The notes under the pieces are model-generated. The model was not told the origin of the DNA and ran no database searches. It saw nothing but the letters and a program-made list of their open reading frames with translations. Positions 61,705-64,000 of a DNA stretch of 64,000 nt are shown one piece after another. A program made the position numbers and the translations under genes. The number at the start of each line of letters is the position of its first letter. The stretch's first letter is position 1. This DNA is from Bacteroidaceae bacterium (GTDB taxonomy: Bacteria > Bacteroidota > Bacteroidia > Bacteroidales > Bacteroidaceae): assembly GCA_017529865.1 (NCBI GenBank), contig JAFXNA010000016.1, forward strand, positions 30,327-94,326. The letters are read 5' to 3'.

Positions 61705-64000
61705 TTATTCGCCATATTTTCTCTTATATTCCTCAGTCTTACAGTAGCGCCCGCTAACCTCATCATAGACGATATGCTTTCGAGTTGCCCAAGTGCGTAG
61801 TGTCGATTCTCCATCACCGCTCTTCCCCTGACTCTGCCGCATCTGCCTGTATTGCTCCTTCGTGAACTCATCGGGCAGCAGACTCAGCAGGTTCTGAGGT
61901 CCCGACTGTCGCTGCATCTCCACTTCCTCCCTCAGCTCCTTCTCCAGCTGCTTGCCGAAGTACAGCATCTTGCACCACAGGTTGTACTGCTCACTCCAAC
62001 GTACGAAATCCGCTATCTCTTTACTCCATTTGTACCCGTGCGCCACATACAGCACCATCCCTTTCAGCCACGCAATCACGTTCGCACGATACGACAGAAT
62101 CCTGTATGCCTCCGAGTCGTACAGCCTTGCTGCATCGCGGTTCTCTGTCCTTATGTCCATCGACAGCTTCTTAGCCTGCGGACATTCTATCAGTCCGCTG
62201 GCAGCCTCCAGTCGGTCGATATAAGGTTTCAGTTCGTCTGCAAACCGATGGTCGTAGATGCCCTGAATCGGAGCGTTGTCATCCTCGTCGTCCCCACTGA
62301 TGATGGTCGCCACATCCAGTCGGCTCACCGTTCCGTCGTTCACCATCTTCCAGAAGAACTTCCTTGCGTTCGGTGGTGTGGTCGATGCGTTGAAGTTCCA
62401 CCTCAGCGGAGCGATGCCGCTCACCGAATCCGCCCCCACACGCTCCTGTCCGTGCTTCGAATTGTCGAACGCCTTACGGATGAGCAGACCCACCTCGTCG
62501 GCGCTTCCCTTCGACGTCACCTTCTTCAGACCCTCAATCTCGTCCACACTCGTGTAGATGAAACGCTGGCCGTTGTTGTGGGCATCCACCACTCGTTGGT
62601 TGAACACCGCGTCCGTCAGGTTGTCAATCAGCATCTGGATGCAGATATCCGTCGGCCTCGGGTCTTTCTTCTGCTTCGCCCCCGGGTTCTTCTGCTTCCA
62701 TTCCGCCTCACGCTGACGGTTGGGCTGGTCGCGCTGCTCAATGTCGGCCATGATATACTCAATCGGAGTTCTGATGGTGCCCTTACCTATCGACTGACGG
62801 CCTATCAGCACATTCATGAACGTCGGCTCATGCTCCACGTTGTCCCAGTAGCGGAACCTCACCCCGTGCATGTGAACCCCCAACGGAGCGAACACTCCAC
62901 TGGCCACAGCCGCCTTGCAATAGACGGGTACATTCTTCGTCAGCAGACGTATGAGCGGAGGCAGCTTCGTCGGCATAGGTGGTGGAGTTGTCAGCGTACC
63001 GCCGCAAGCCTTGATGGCTGCGTTCGCCCTCAGCGCCCCCAGCACCTGCTTCAGCCTGTATGGCATCCCCTCCGTCTTCGCCTGCAGCGCACTCTCGATC
63101 TTCTTCCGCTTTTCCTCCAATGGGAACCCATCATAGCAGGGAATCACCTGATCCAGCCACTCCGCATTCCGTCCGCAGATATGCCGTAGGTCACAAGCCA
63201 GCTGATACGTCAGCGTATCACGGTCGCCCTCCACAGGCTCCTTCCCTTCGTTCCACAGTTCCCAATACTTTCGGATGATGTCCACAAAAGGAATGCCGTG
63301 ATAGTCGGATGGGAATACCTCTCTCTTATCTCCCCCAAGGGGAGAAGATTGGGATGATGAATTTAACACCCCTCCTTGGGAGGGGGCGGGGGAGGTTCTC
63401 TCTTCCCACGGCCGATAGTGCTTGTTCGACTTCTTTGCACCCTTCGGCACATCCTCACGCCCCTGTCGCTCACGTTCTTTCAGCAGAGCATATTCAGCCT
63501 CACATTCCTCCTCACTCATCAGCTCGGTGAACAGCTCGTCATCCAGATACGGAAGATCCTCCTCCGAACCGCTGGTCGAATACACCACACGTTGCAGATC
63601 ATGTGCGTTCGTGTCCATCTCTATCATGAGCGCCATAGCCACACGCACCTGATTTTCCAGTATGGTCGTACCCTTCACGCGCTTGCACACCAAGTGCCAA
63701 CCGCCGCTTGCACTCCTTTCCAACATCATCAGCCCGATCTCGCTGGCTTTGCTCAATATCAGTTCTTTATAAGCCTCCGATTGCTCCTTGCTATAGCAAT
63801 CGATGTCGTGAAAGAAGTTACTGCCCTGACTCTTACATCCAGCCAAAGCACCGTCCACGTGACCGATGTTATACGCCAGTTGCTCCAACTGAGCCTTTGC
63901 CTCCTGATCGCCCTTCTGCGCCTTTCTCAGGTTCGCCAGATTCTCTTTCGAATTGCGCAGCGCCATCAATTCCTCTCGGTTTTTGATAGGGAGGGCAAAC
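61705..64000 (-). CDS. VirE_N/DUF3987 protein (primase-like), 5' end outside the window
   Basis: The frame is open from the right edge (FALPIKNREE before the first ATG-type start at 63969), so the true start is probably outside. At least 764 residues are seen: a VirE N-terminal/BT4734-like domain (IDCYSKEQSEAYKELIL, MLERSASGGWHLVCKR, EMDTNAHDLQRVVYSTSG), then a DUF3987 region with GRQSIGKGTIRTPIEYI as a P-loop-like segment and FIYTSVDEIEGL. Such proteins occur in many Bacteroidetes and are linked to mobile DNA, with unproven helicase/primase function. An 80-bp GC-rich repeat (63321-63400) is inserted in frame. Confidence 0.75.
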   Translation of the reverse strand, partial: FALPIKNREELMALRNSKENLANLRKAQKGDQEAKAQLEQLAYNIGHVDGALAGCKSQGSNFFHDIDCYSKEQSEAYKELILSKASEIGLMMLERSASGGWHLVCKRVKGTTILENQVRVAMALMIEMDTNAHDLQRVVYSTSGSEEDLPYLDDELFTELMSEEECEAEYALLKERERQGREDVPKGAKKSNKHYRPWEERTSPAPSQGGVLNSSSQSSPLGGDKREVFPSDYHGIPFVDIIRKYWELWNEGKEPVEGDRDTLTYQLACDLRHICGRNAEWLDQVIPCYDGFPLEEKRKKIESALQAKTEGMPYRLKQVLGALRANAAIKACGGTLTTPPPMPTKLPPLIRLLTKNVPVYCKAAVASGVFAPLGVHMHGVRFRYWDNVEHEPTFMNVLIGRQSIGKGTIRTPIEYIMADIEQRDQPNRQREAEWKQKNPGAKQKKDPRPTDICIQMLIDNLTDAVFNQRVVDAHNNGQRFIYTSVDEIEGLKKVTSKGSADEVGLLIRKAFDNSKHGQERVGADSVSGIAPLRWNFNASTTPPNARKFFWKMVNDGTVSRLDVATIISGDDEDDNAPIQGIYDHRFADELKPYIDRLEAASGLIECPQAKKLSMDIRTENRDAARLYDSEAYRILSYRANVIAWLKGMVLYVAHGYKWSKEIADFVRWSEQYNLWCKMLYFGKQLEKELREEVEMQRQSGPQNLLSLLPDEFTKEQYRQMRQSQGKSGDGESTLRTWATRKHIVYDEVSGRYCKTEEYKRKYGE
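63321..63400. repeat. REP-like repeat inserted in frame in the VirE_N/DUF3987 gene
   Basis: CTCCCCCAAGGGGAGAAG and CCCTCCTTGGGAGGGGGCGG form two palindromes inside the coding frame, adding about 27 residues (reading TSPAPSQGGVLNSS and SSPLGGDKRE) in a linker between the two domains. Confidence 0.8.

Overview
The window comes from a member of the Bacteroidales, most likely Prevotella/Segatella-like. The evidence is Bacteroidetes-type promoters (TAnnTTTG -7 boxes) in front of most transcription units, an UpxY-type antiterminator at the head of a polysaccharide operon, secreted glycosidases with a shared KGIxIxxGKK C-terminal tail, the tRNA/tuf/secE/nusG/rplKAJL/rpoBC order, and a VirE_N/DUF3987 gene beside an M15 peptidase. 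Genus is inferred, not proven.

Region 1 (1-18854, all minus strand) is one long surface-polysaccharide operon read from about 18840 towards position 1 and continuing out of the window. In transcription order it encodes an UpxY/NusG-like antiterminator, a Wzc-type tyrosine kinase/co-polymerase with a Tyr/Gly tail, a small HAD hydrolase, a Wza-type export lipoprotein, the ABC exporter permease, a four-helix-bundle protein, the ABC exporter ATPase, five GT2 glycosyltransferases, an octopine-dehydrogenase-family enzyme, two sugar-transfer-associated ATP-grasp ligases, a GNAT acetyltransferase and two further ATP-grasp ligases (the last cut by the window edge). My inference is an exported glycan decorated with amino-acid or opine-like substituents. 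Upstream lies a striking array of four 12-bp palindromes spaced exactly 22 bp apart (19071-19148).

Region 2 (19286-29077) holds a DUF2795 protein, a GH31 glycosidase, pckA, a lipoprotein, an M3 peptidase, an RluA-type pseudouridine synthase, a FabG-like reductase and a TetR regulator. GC-rich REP-like palindromes separate several of them.

Region 3 (29382-32468) is the oddest part: a cohesin-like and a dockerin-bearing secreted protein, a rod-shaped structured RNA resembling 6S RNA with its own promoter and terminator, an antitoxin with a frameshifted RelE/ParE-type toxin, and about 1 kb of non-coding DNA with a 25-bp perfect inverted repeat, mirrored arrays of AGACCTAACA decamers at helical spacing, and three tandem palindromes.

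Region 4 (32469-48279) is core machinery: rpoC, rpoB, rplL, rplJ, rplA, rplK, nusG, secE, tRNA-Trp, tuf, tRNA-Thr, tRNA-Tyr, a hibernation factor, a XerC/D-type recombinase and rpsU on the minus strand, then mutY on plus.

Region 5 (48491-59810) has a TrpB2-type tryptophan synthase beta chain and a plant-cell-wall glycan locus: a GH30-GH43-GH95 operon divergent from a GH5-GH43 two-domain enzyme, fitting degradation of decorated xylan. Region 6 (59854-64000) has rplS, a MITE-like element, an M15 peptidase and a VirE_N/DUF3987 protein running off the right edge. Unless stated otherwise, function calls rest on reading protein motifs; no database search was possible.
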